From Candidatus Thalassarchaeaceae archaeon (GTDB lineage Archaea; Thermoplasmatota; Poseidoniia; Poseidoniales; Thalassarchaeaceae), in NCBI GenBank assembly GCA_029940695.1, contig JAPYUP010000001.1, forward strand, positions 1 through 64,000: DNA of 64,000 nucleotides, given 5' to 3'. The notes under the pieces were generated by a model that saw only the letters and a list, made by a program, of their open reading frames with translations, was not told the origin of the DNA and did not search any database. Shown here in pieces: positions 24,324-31,898 of the stretch. A program made the translations under genes and the position numbers. Each line of letters opens with the position of its first letter. Position 1 is the first letter of the stretch.

Positions 24324-24467
24324 ATGATTGAGCCACCCCCCATGACGGGTGATGGTTGGGAGCCCGGTGCCGTAGAGGCAATGGTAATCGTTGGCATCCT
24401 TATCGCTTACTGGTTGGGTTGGCTGAATGTGATTTGGATGAATGCGTTGTCGTTGTGGCCGTTCTGA
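24324..24467 (+). CDS. Micro-protein with YWxGWL...WPF tail, 47 aa
   Basis: A 47-residue relative of the 39-aa protein at 1549-1668: polar Pro-rich N-terminus, one hydrophobic helix, then AYWLGWL and a final WPF. Seven residues are inserted before the WPF. The GTG at 24321 immediately before the ATG would sit at the usual distance from the element and could be the true start. Gene, element and C-terminus all repeat the arrangement at 1.6 kb, showing duplication or dispersal of a unit. Function unknown, membrane location predicted. Confidence 0.68.
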   Translation: MIEPPPMTGDGWEPGAVEAMVIVGILIAYWLGWLNVIWMNALSLWPF

Positions 24468-24503
24468 CTTCGACCACGAATGAACTCATGACCCAAGCAT
24501 CCA

Positions 24504-24522
24504 GTTCAAGGCTGGCACCCCC
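24504..24522 (+). promoter_or_regulatory. 19-nt TTCAAG-CCCCC element (perfect copy)
   Basis: GTTCAAGGCTGGCACCCCC, identical to the copy at 1679-1697, begins 29 nt before the ATG at 24533. Confidence 0.75.
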
Positions 24523-24532
24523 TTTCGGAGGC

Positions 24533-24787
24533 ATGGAATACAGCGTTATTCAAGTCGGCTCGATAAATGAACTCAAGGATGCGGTGAGGAAGATGATTGG
24601 TTCGGGTTGGGTGCCTCTAGGGGGAATGAATGTTTACTCCAGCGGTGACCATGGCTCCCCCGATTACTATCAGGCGATGGTAAGGAAATTGGACAATGTA
24701 GCATCTTCGAACGCCCAGATGACCGATCTCAAGACTGAGATCAACTACCTCAACGATGAGTTGACTGAGTGGTTGGAAGATCATTAG
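24533..24787 (+). CDS. DUF1737-like small protein, 84 aa
   Basis: From the ATG at 24533 the first 50 residues (YSVIQVGSINELKDAV... GSGWVPLGGMNV... YYQAMVR) match the DUF1737 pattern: a strand, an ELxxxVxxxIxxGWxPxGG helix-turn, then a strand ending in YYQAMV. A coiled-coil-like C-terminal helix of about 25 acidic residues follows, a possible dimerisation segment. The family has no known function. Cytosolic. The perfect 19-nt element upstream links it to the membrane micro-proteins. Confidence 0.75.
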   Translation: MEYSVIQVGSINELKDAVRKMIGSGWVPLGGMNVYSSGDHGSPDYYQAMVRKLDNVASSNAQMTDLKTEINYLNDELTEWLEDH

Positions 24788-25124
24788 GACCTCCGCGAGG
24801 TGCCCAAGGCTATCACTCCCTTATGTGATCCCTTCCAATTCATTAATCAACGAAATCCATGCTGACGTATTACCTAGGAGTTTGTTCCTCCAAGAACAAG
24901 GGGGTTGGGGGTTCCTAGGTCGGCATCTAAACTGCCGCGGTCCCATCGGCCGAAATCTCCCCCTTCCCCCACCTTCATCTTTGGACCTGCATAGCTTAGG
25001 TCCCCATATTTCCTCTCAGTGCAACAGAAGGCGTAGCCCCCAGCGAAATCATGCCGAAGTCGGCCGAGAGAGGGGTGGTGGGGCCCACCAACCGTTCAAG
25101 AATCACATCCCTTTGGCGAATCAT
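24788..25124 (+). other. 337-nt gap before the 40-aa gene
   Basis: GC-rich and rich in G and C runs. I see no convincing ORF except an unsupported 74-codon frame at 25051 and the element at 25094-25111. A structured RNA is possible but I cannot fold one that matches a known class. Confidence 0.4.
25094..25111 (+). promoter_or_regulatory. TTCAAG element, degenerate C tract, of the 40-aa gene
   Basis: GTTCAAGAATCACATCCC begins 31 nt before the ATG at 25125. Confidence 0.5.
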
Positions 25125-25247
25125 ATGGACATCAGACCAATCCTCAATGTGGGAAGACTCATCATCATCTTCCTGTTCATCCTGTTTGTCGTTTTCAGCA
25201 GGACTTCCATGCTCCGAGACAACCCCCTTAGCGGCATTTTGGGATGA
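25125..25247 (+). CDS. Single-helix membrane micro-protein, 40 aa
   Basis: A 40-residue protein with a basic/polar start, one very hydrophobic helix (about residues 10-25, rich in Ile, Leu, Phe) and a basic C-terminal tail ending GILG. Its TTCAAG box has the right spacing but only three Cs. Too short for ordinary gene finders and supported mainly by the element and the clean membrane helix. Function unknown. Confidence 0.5.
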   Translation: MDIRPILNVGRLIIIFLFILFVVFSRTSMLRDNPLSGILG

Positions 25248-25277
25248 GCGTTTGACGGCCCCCTCTCCATGCTAATC

Positions 25278-26045
25278 TCAGTTAATCCGTTGAATTGCCT
25301 CTATGTCGAAAATGGAGACTGCTCGATCCAGGGCAACTTCTTTGCTGAACCACCTCGCTTCCTCAATTTCATCTTCCTTAGGAATAATTTCCTCAGCACC
25401 GATGTCGGATTGACATTGATAGGTGAATGAGACCCAATTAATACCCTCGTTGTCGAAAATGGCAGTTTGTACGATGTTACCATCATCACCTGGGGTTGCC
25501 TCTCTAGTCTCGCCCTTGGGATCTGGAACTGAAATCACGATGCCTAGCTCCTCCAGCACCTCCCTCTCGGCTGCTTCACGGGGGTGCTCGTCATAGTCGA
25601 CGAAGCCCCCCGGGAGAGTCCAGCAACCTGTGAAGAAACCCCTGGAAACCTTCGTCATCAGGATTTCTCCTAGGGGGTTTGTGATGATCACCTTGCTTAC
25701 GACCCTGTGGAGGGTTCGGTAGACTGACTCCCTGGCAACTGGGTCGACTGCACTGTCGCTGATTACAGAATCCTTCCATGCCCAGTGCTCGGGCCAGCCA
25801 ATCTTTGGCGTTGCATGAACGACTCTGTGACTGAGTTTGCCCAGCCTGAACTCATTCACCCTCTTCTGGTTCCATTTGATTCCCATCGCTGTAGCTTCTT
25901 GCGGTGTTGGCAACCTGATGAGAAATTTTTCGCCTTTCCATGAAGTGCGTCCCTTCACAGGTATTACGGGTCCATCACCACTGGTGTCAACCAACAGTAG
26001 TTTACCGTCGTGTTCTAGGTGAATGTGCTCACTGACTCCGCCCAT
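25278..26045 (-). CDS. NUDIX hydrolase
   Basis: Hydrolyses a nucleoside diphosphate linked to another group. The Nudix box GGFVDYDEHPREAAEREVLEELGIVI shows the G-x5-E-x7-REVLEELG core in residues about 150-172. An N-terminal region of about 85 residues is specific to this protein and not recognised, with several aromatic and basic residues. The C-terminal part (SFTYQCQSDIGAEEIIPKEDEIEEARWFSKEVAL) is the typical Nudix end. At 255 residues it is longer than minimal members. Substrate unknown. Not in an obvious operon. Confidence 0.9.
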   Translation of the reverse strand: MGGVSEHIHLEHDGKLLLVDTSGDGPVIPVKGRTSWKGEKFLIRLPTPQEATAMGIKWNQKRVNEFRLGKLSHRVVHATPKIGWPEHWAWKDSVISDSAVDPVARESVYRTLHRVVSKVIITNPLGEILMTKVSRGFFTGCWTLPGGFVDYDEHPREAAEREVLEELGIVISVPDPKGETREATPGDDGNIVQTAIFDNEGINWVSFTYQCQSDIGAEEIIPKEDEIEEARWFSKEVALDRAVSIFDIEAIQRIN

Positions 26046-26084
26046 GTCGCCCCCAGAACCCCTGTCCGGATGAAACCAACGCAG

Positions 26085-27023
26085 TCAGTATCCAAGTATG
26101 GAGCTCAACTGCTCCTTGTAGAAAGATCCGGATTGCTGGAGGCTGGCAATCTCTGAATCCTCCAGATCCAGTTCGATGATTTCCTCGACTCCGTTTTTCC
26201 CAAGAATGATTGGAACTCCGATGTAGATGTCATCCATCCCGTACTCACCCGAGAGGAAAGCGCTGCAAGGCAGCACCCTTCGCCTGTCGTTCAAGATTGA
26301 TTCGACCATGATAGCGGCAGCGCTGCCCGGTGCATAGAAGGCGCTTCCCCTCTCAAGTAGCTTGACAATCTCCCCCCCACCACCAGCGGTCCTATCGCAG
26401 ATGGCCTTGATAGCCCCAGCATCCAAGAGTTGTGTGATTGGTATGCCGTTGACAGTGGTGTAGCGAGGTAGGGGGACCATTGTGTCCCCATGCCCACCAA
26501 GAACCATGGCTTGAACATCCTCGTTACTGCAACCGACTGCATCGGAGATGAAGTGAGTCATCCTCGCGCAGTCGAGAATTCCAGCTTGACCGATGACGCG
26601 TTGGTGGGGGAAGCCGGTAATTCGTTGCATGTGGTATGTCATTAGGTCGAGAGGATTGGTTACCATCACGATGACAGCGTCGGGAGAATGGTCACGAATT
26701 CCCTCCCCTACCTGCGAGATGATATCTGCATTCTTCTCTATCAGGTCCTCGCGAGTCATACCTGGCTGCCGTGGGAATCCCGAGGTTACGACGACGACAT
26801 CTGAGCCTTCGATATCGGCATAGTTGTTTGTCCCAGTGACGTGGCCGTCATAGTTCAGAATCCTGCCACCTTGGCTCATATCTAGTGCCTTGCCCTTTGC
26901 GACCCCTTCGAATATGTCCAGAAGGACTATTTCACCAACGTTCTTCTCTGCGAGGACGAATGCGCAAGTGGCTCCGACGTTTCCTGCACCGATAATAGCG
27001 ACCTTCCGCCCCCTCGCCGTCAT
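26085..27023 (-). CDS. mdh: Malate dehydrogenase (LDH-like type)
   Basis: NAD-dependent interconversion of malate and oxaloacetate. The ATG at 27023 leads into the GAGNVGA cofactor motif. SGFPRQPGMTRED carries the Arg that selects malate over lactate and the following catalytic-loop Arg, and LGGHGDTMVPL carries the catalytic His. Length (312) is typical of the LDH-like malate dehydrogenase group (about 310). The ORF remains open upstream to 27176 but no conserved residues lie there. It adjoins a CPBP protease gene in divergent orientation, 93 nt away. Feeds the citric-acid cycle and NADH supply for the transhydrogenase region downstream. Confidence 0.95.
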   Translation of the reverse strand: MTARGRKVAIIGAGNVGATCAFVLAEKNVGEIVLLDIFEGVAKGKALDMSQGGRILNYDGHVTGTNNYADIEGSDVVVVTSGFPRQPGMTREDLIEKNADIISQVGEGIRDHSPDAVIVMVTNPLDLMTYHMQRITGFPHQRVIGQAGILDCARMTHFISDAVGCSNEDVQAMVLGGHGDTMVPLPRYTTVNGIPITQLLDAGAIKAICDRTAGGGGEIVKLLERGSAFYAPGSAAAIMVESILNDRRRVLPCSAFLSGEYGMDDIYIGVPIILGKNGVEEIIELDLEDSEIASLQQSGSFYKEQLSSILGY

Positions 27024-27115
27024 TGTTCGATTCCCCGATGACTTGGGTCTTAGAATTTGGGAAGCGTTGAATTCATCTGTGCCGCCACAAAGGTATTGTC
27101 CCAACGGACCGTACA

Positions 27116-27808
27116 ATGGATGTGGAAGAACGAAAGCGTGCTCTCCTAGCCATCGCTCTGGTTGGCTTCGCACCATCTCTCTCGATTGTATACAGTTTGT
27201 CAGTCAGCAGTGATGAATTTCTGACCCAGGCGTTTTTCATTGCTTGCAAGGCATGGATCCTGATAATTCCCACTGTGTGGTACTTGCGAGTCGAGGGGAA
27301 TGAACCGTCTCGTTCTTCGACTGATTGTGAGGGATTGCGTATGGGCGCTATTACCGGACTTGGAATGTCGGCGATAATTTTGGTCACCTGGTTCACACTA
27401 GGGGATTCAATTGACACTTCGGCGATGATTTCCGAACTAGAGCCGACAGGGCTGATGGATATACAGATGTATATAGCCGGAGTTCTGTACTGGATCTTTC
27501 TCAACAGCTTGCTCGAGGAGTACGTGTTCAGGTGGTTCATCACCACCAAGGGATACGAATTGCTCGGTAGCGAGGTGCAGGCAATTATCCTCTCGGCTGT
27601 GATGTTCACCCTGCACCACTCTTTGGCATTGCACTTGTTCGGATTCGAATGGTGGCAGACTGCATTGGCTAGTTTCGGTTTGCTCGCAGCAGCAGCAGTC
27701 TGGTCGTGGCTCTACATGCGTTATCGCTCGATTTGGGTTTGCTGGTTGTCACATGCTATGTGCGATGTAGTAGTGTTCGGTGTCGGCTACGTGCTCTTAT
27801 TTTCATGA
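27116..27808 (+). CDS. CPBP family intramembrane metalloprotease
   Basis: Membrane protein (230 aa, about six helices) of the CPBP/Abi family, related to Rce1. Motif 1 is the EE pair in NSLLEEYVFRWF (Glu-Glu-x3-Arg) and motif 2 is the His-rich FTLHHSLAL; a later SHAMCDVV supplies the third conserved His/Asp region. These are the metal-binding residues of the family. Substrate unknown; members process prenylated proteins, bacteriocins or anti-sigma factors. It precedes the transhydrogenase operon by 99 nt without an obvious functional link. Confidence 0.88.
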   Translation: MDVEERKRALLAIALVGFAPSLSIVYSLSVSSDEFLTQAFFIACKAWILIIPTVWYLRVEGNEPSRSSTDCEGLRMGAITGLGMSAIILVTWFTLGDSIDTSAMISELEPTGLMDIQMYIAGVLYWIFLNSLLEEYVFRWFITTKGYELLGSEVQAIILSAVMFTLHHSLALHLFGFEWWQTALASFGLLAAAAVWSWLYMRYRSIWVCWLSHAMCDVVVFGVGYVLLFS

Positions 27809-27907
27809 TGTGTTCTACCCTTGAGCACCTATCGCCGACGGCTTCAATAAGCGTCTTCAATTCGAAGGCTCGTCTAACCATAATGGGCTATTTCGGAGAG
27901 GTTCTGG

Positions 27908-29071
27908 GTGCGCTTAGGAGTACTGAAGGAGCCTGATGCTGAGCGCAGAGTCTCCATCGTCCCTAATTCCGTCAAAAAGTTACTCAATCTCGGGTTCGAA
28001 GTCATTGTTGAACGTACAGCTGGTGCCCTAGCTCACCATGATGATTCGGAGTACGAGGAAGCAGGGGCTATGTTATCAGACCATTCATCAGCAATTTCTG
28101 CCGACATAGTGGTTTCCATTTCTATGCCGGATGTTACTTCCATGGACGACGGGCAGATGCTGGCTTGCATAGTGGACCCATTTCGTCATCCTAGAAGGGT
28201 CAAGGACGCCGTTGATGCAGGAATTACATTGTTCAGTATGGACATGATACCACGAAGACTGTCCCGTGCTCAGACGATGGATGTCAACTCAAGCCAAGAT
28301 AACCTAGCCGGATACAAGGCCGTGCTTCTTGGTGCGGCACACATGCCAAGGGGAATCCCTATGATGACCACCAGCGCAGGTACCGTCCGTCCTGCCAAGT
28401 TCGTCGTAATGGGCTCAGGCGTAGCGGGATTACAGGCCATTTCCACCGCCAAGAGACTTGGTGCCATCGTATATGCCTCTGACGTGCGTAAGTCAGCCGC
28501 CGAGCAGATCGAATCTGTAGGAGGCCGATTCATTGAGGTAGAGGGCATGGATGACTTCGAGGACGAGTCTGGATACGCCAAGCCCTTGACACCCGAGTTT
28601 ATTCAGAAGGTCAATGATACTGTTTGTGAGGTCGCGCGTGACGCTGACGTAATGATTACCACTGCTAGGATATTCGGCCGGCCAGCTCCTATCACTGTCC
28701 CTGCAAGCGCCGTTTCTACCTTCAAGCCCGGGTCAGTCATCGTCGACATGAACGCTGATGTTGGCGGTAATTGCGAATTGACCCGTCCGGGGGAGGTGAT
28801 GACAACCAACAACGGGGTCACCATCATCGGGATCACCAATTTACCTGGTGAGCTTTCTGCTACAGCGAGTATGTTGTACTCCAACAACATGACAAACTTC
28901 CTCACTACACTTGTGAGGGATGACTCACTAGTACTTGACCAGGGAGACGATGTATTAGTTGGCGCTCCTGAGGGTGATGAGTTGCACGTTCCCGGAATGG
29001 GTGGCGTGCTTCTGTGCAGTGGCGGCGAGATTCACCCAAAACAGTCTAGATTGGCAGAGGTGGTCAACTGA
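27908..29071 (+). CDS. pntAA: NAD(P) transhydrogenase subunit alpha, part 1
   Basis: NAD(H)-binding domain I of the proton-translocating transhydrogenase. The GTG at 27908 begins MRLGVLKEPDAERRVSIVP, the typical start of the family (Arg residues of the NAD domain). MGSGVAGLQAISTAKRLGAIVYASDVR is the cofactor-binding loop and the C-terminal segment is the linker before membrane domains. Length (387) is usual for the split alpha subunit. The operon continues with pntAB (overlap) and pntB (no gap). Moves hydride from NADH to NADP+ using the proton gradient. Confidence 0.94.
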   Translation: MRLGVLKEPDAERRVSIVPNSVKKLLNLGFEVIVERTAGALAHHDDSEYEEAGAMLSDHSSAISADIVVSISMPDVTSMDDGQMLACIVDPFRHPRRVKDAVDAGITLFSMDMIPRRLSRAQTMDVNSSQDNLAGYKAVLLGAAHMPRGIPMMTTSAGTVRPAKFVVMGSGVAGLQAISTAKRLGAIVYASDVRKSAAEQIESVGGRFIEVEGMDDFEDESGYAKPLTPEFIQKVNDTVCEVARDADVMITTARIFGRPAPITVPASAVSTFKPGSVIVDMNADVGGNCELTRPGEVMTTNNGVTIIGITNLPGELSATASMLYSNNMTNFLTTLVRDDSLVLDQGDDVLVGAPEGDELHVPGMGGVLLCSGGEIHPKQSRLAEVVN

Positions 29072-29388
29072 GTCTCACCGTCGCTGCTCTTGTTGGCAGC
29101 ATCACAGTCTTCATTCTGGCAATTTTCCTTGGCTTCGAGCTTATCAGCAAAGTTCCACCTACTCTCCATACACCTTTGATGTCCGGTGCTAACGCAATAT
29201 CTGGCATCACCATTGTAGGGGCGTTAATCCTCTCTAACACTGCATTCAACTCCGGTAATCCAGGACCTGCCGCCTGGTTGGCATTCATTGCCTTGGTAAT
29301 GGCCACTATCAATGTAGTTGGAGGCTTCATGGTCACCAACAAGATGCTGGAGATGATAGCGGGCAAAAGGCGTAAGGGTCGTGAGTGA
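29068..29388 (+). CDS. pntAB: NAD(P) transhydrogenase subunit alpha, part 2 (membrane)
   Basis: Three-helix membrane domain of the split alpha subunit. The conserved N-terminus (ALVGSITVFILAIFLGFELISKVPPTLHTPLMSGANAISGI) is fully present upstream of the first usual start (TTG at 29176), which would cut off the first helix. No ATG, GTG or TTG occurs in that frame between a stop at 29047 and 29176, so the only sensible start is CTG at 29068. It overlaps the pntAA stop as CTGA, like the common ATGA overlap. Length with this start is 106, normal for the family. Confidence 0.88.
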   Translation: MSLTVAALVGSITVFILAIFLGFELISKVPPTLHTPLMSGANAISGITIVGALILSNTAFNSGNPGPAAWLAFIALVMATINVVGGFMVTNKMLEMIAGKRRKGRE

Positions 29389-30816
29389 ATGATAAACACA
29401 GCCGTCTGGGATATAGGCTACCTATTCGCTGCAGCCCTTTTCATCTTCGGGATTAAGCAGTTGTCTAGCCCCAAGACTGCCCCTAGAGGAAACAGGCTAG
29501 GTGCGCTGGGGATGTTACTTGCAATACTGGTTACCCTGTCGAGAATGTACACAGAGGGGATAATCGGATGGGAACTGATTGTTGCAGGGTTGGCCATTGG
29601 GATACTAATTGGCGCTTTGATGGCCACAAAGGTCGAGATGACTGGAATGCCCGAGCTGGTTGCTCTGTTCAACGGCTTTGGTGGGGGAGCATCAGCCCTA
29701 GTCGCCCTTTCCGAGGTTCTGGATAGGATACAGGATGGTAACATCCCTGAACCCGGAGTTGAGTTATATGCAGTATGGTTGGCGATTGGACTTTCCGGAC
29801 TAGTTGGCTGGATGACTCTGACAGGTTCTCTTGTAGCTATGATGAAGCTCAAGGGTGGCTTCGAGATGCCATTCTCCAGAAAGTGGATTAGATTCCCCAC
29901 TTGGGGCCCACAATGGCTCAACGGCGTAAAGATTATTCTGTTGATTTCTTCTTTCGCCCTGATTTGGATGACGATCAATGAACCAGCCAACAAGGACTAC
30001 ATTTGGGGCATTGTGGCCATGTCCAGCCTTTTGGGAATTCTCTTTGTTATCCCAATTGGAGGTGCTGATATGCCAGTAGTCGTTAGTTTGCTGAACTCAC
30101 TTTCAGGAATTGCAGCAGCATTCACTGGGTTCGTGATTGGAAACAACGTGCTAATCATCGCTGGATCAATGGTCGGCGCTGCAGGACTCATTCTCACTTT
30201 CATCATGTGCAAGGCAATGAACAGAACATTACCAGACGTATTGTTCAAGTCGTTCGGTGGCACTGCAGACAAGGCTCAACTCTCGCGAACTAAGATTGGC
30301 AGCGATCCTATTGAGGTCGCTATGGTCTGTGACGGAATCACTAGGTGTGTCGTCATCCCGGGATACGGAATGGCTGTTAGCCAAGCACAACATGCAGTGA
30401 AGGAATTCGCTGATCTCATGGAGGCTCGGGGGGTCGAGGTGATTTATGGGATTCATCCCGTTGCAGGTCGAATGCCCGGGCACATGAATGTACTACTCGC
30501 AGAGGCCAGTGTTCCTTACGAGCAGCTAATTGAAATGGAAGATGTCAACAACGACATGCCTGACATGGACGTTGCTATAGTCATCGGAGCTAATGATACT
30601 GTCAACCCAGTAGCAAGAACTGGTGAGGGACCGCTTGGTGGAATGCCCATCATCAACGCTGACGTTGCCCGCATCGTAGTCTTCATCAAACGAAGCCTAT
30701 CGGTCGGATATGCAGGTGTTGACAACGATTTATTCTACGAAGACTCAACAATGATGCTCTTTGGAGACGGTAAGAAGATGATGAACGAGTTGAATGCTGC
30801 CATCAAGGACTTGTGA
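29389..30816 (+). CDS. pntB: NAD(P) transhydrogenase subunit beta
   Basis: Proton-pumping membrane domain II and NADP(H)-binding domain III. The first two thirds (to about residue 300) are membrane helices, including GGADMPVVVSLLNSLSGIAAAFTG, the conserved pore segment. The C-terminal domain has VIPGYGMAVSQAQHAVKEF, the NADP-binding loop, then GIHPVAGRMPGHMNVLLAEA and the VGANDTVNPVAR-like block (here IGANDTVNPVAR). Length (475) is standard. The ATG starts directly after the pntAB stop, completing a three-gene operon. Supplies NADPH for biosynthesis. Confidence 0.96.
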   Translation: MINTAVWDIGYLFAAALFIFGIKQLSSPKTAPRGNRLGALGMLLAILVTLSRMYTEGIIGWELIVAGLAIGILIGALMATKVEMTGMPELVALFNGFGGGASALVALSEVLDRIQDGNIPEPGVELYAVWLAIGLSGLVGWMTLTGSLVAMMKLKGGFEMPFSRKWIRFPTWGPQWLNGVKIILLISSFALIWMTINEPANKDYIWGIVAMSSLLGILFVIPIGGADMPVVVSLLNSLSGIAAAFTGFVIGNNVLIIAGSMVGAAGLILTFIMCKAMNRTLPDVLFKSFGGTADKAQLSRTKIGSDPIEVAMVCDGITRCVVIPGYGMAVSQAQHAVKEFADLMEARGVEVIYGIHPVAGRMPGHMNVLLAEASVPYEQLIEMEDVNNDMPDMDVAIVIGANDTVNPVARTGEGPLGGMPIINADVARIVVFIKRSLSVGYAGVDNDLFYEDSTMMLFGDGKKMMNELNAAIKDL

Positions 30817-30874
30817 CGTGTACGCCCCCCAACCGTTATGAAACCCCTGCTGACGAGACAATACAGGCGATAGA

Positions 30875-31897
30875 GTGCGAGTAAGAGTTAGTCGACTGGC
30901 CGTTTGCGCACTCGTTGTGCTGGCTCTCTCGATTCCATCCGTTGCTATGAGTTCCGGTCCCCCCGCTATGAACTCCAATGACGAGCTTACCGTGAAGTAC
31001 GGATGTTCTTGTCACAACAACGGAGCGCCCTCAGAACGTGCCGTAGTAATGATTACTGGGGTACCTCTGATGTATGAGCCCTCCCATGTGTATGACTTCA
31101 CAGTCACAGTTGCTGATTCCCTAACTCTCTCAGGTGGCGAAGGCAACACTGGAGCCGGGTTCCTACTCTCTTCGGACGCCAAAGGTGTATTTGCATGGGA
31201 AGAAGATCAGGACATCAAAATGACCGATGATCGACCGGACGACGTATCGCACTCTGAGACAAGCAATGATGGTATTTGGCATCTGAGTTGGACTGCCCCC
31301 AACGAAGACGTCGGTCCAGTGCAGTTTTGGTTGGCTGGGAACTCCGTTGATGCTGGAGGAATTCCCGACGATGCGGACTACTGGAACCTCCTATCATTCT
31401 CGATTATTGCACCGGACACCGTCACTACCTCTGAGTCGTCTTCAACTCTGGAGACTAGGACAATTTCTGTTGGCACCTATGACGCCCTCTTCGTTATTGA
31501 GGAGTCAGAGAGCCATCTAGAGCAGGAACGCCAGAACGCTCTGGCAGCTAGGGTATTCTCTCAAGGGAACCTCTTCTACTGGACCACCCTAGTCGCCCTC
31601 TTGGTCGGTGCCGTCGTACAGCGTGAAATTCTGGAACGCCGATATGACGAAGGTCCTGAATTCCTAGCAAGCGAGCTAGCGTATCCTCAAGGGATTCGCA
31701 GGAGCCTCGTTGCCTCCCTCTCCTTCTACCTCGGTGTCAGTTGGTCTGCTTCAGGTCAATCCATGGAATTCCAAGGAGTGGACTTCTCTCAATTTGCCAT
31801 TGGGACGGTCTTTTTCATCAGCGCTTGGGCTGCTTACGGAGTCTATCGAACACTGATTGCTGCACGGAAAGAACCCAAGGTTCGGGACCTAATGTGA
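30875..31897 (+). CDS. Exported membrane protein with Reelin-like N-terminal domain
   Basis: GTG start at 30875, then an uncleaved-looking or cleavable signal (residues 5-25). The first mature part contains KYGCSCHNNGAPSERAVV, a CSCH motif near the start like those before choice-of-anchor/Reeler-type beta domains. The beta sandwich (about 45-190) has GAGFLLSSDAKGVF and GIWHLSWTAPNEDVGPVQFWLAGNSVD, the Reeler pattern. After a Ser/Thr-rich linker come three transmembrane helices near the C-terminus. CSCH is not CxxCH, so I do not predict covalent haem. An electron-transfer or surface sensor role is only a guess. Followed after 1 nt by the TatC-like gene. Confidence 0.7.
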   Translation: MRVRVSRLAVCALVVLALSIPSVAMSSGPPAMNSNDELTVKYGCSCHNNGAPSERAVVMITGVPLMYEPSHVYDFTVTVADSLTLSGGEGNTGAGFLLSSDAKGVFAWEEDQDIKMTDDRPDDVSHSETSNDGIWHLSWTAPNEDVGPVQFWLAGNSVDAGGIPDDADYWNLLSFSIIAPDTVTTSESSSTLETRTISVGTYDALFVIEESESHLEQERQNALAARVFSQGNLFYWTTLVALLVGAVVQREILERRYDEGPEFLASELAYPQGIRRSLVASLSFYLGVSWSASGQSMEFQGVDFSQFAIGTVFFISAWAAYGVYRTLIAARKEPKVRDLM

Positions 31898-31898
31898 C

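Noticed and set aside
24788-25050. Possible RNase P or other structured RNA
   Set aside because: GC-rich with some complementarity, but none of the conserved RNase P or known RNA motifs could be matched by eye.
25051-25275. 74-codon ORF with a C-rich upstream stretch
   Set aside because: It overlaps the better supported 40-aa membrane gene in another frame, its composition is Ser/Thr/Cys-rich like an out-of-frame translation, and its upstream element lacks the TTCAAG box.
30990-31040. CSCH motif read as a cytochrome c haem site
   Set aside because: Covalent haem needs CxxCH; here only one residue lies between the cysteines.
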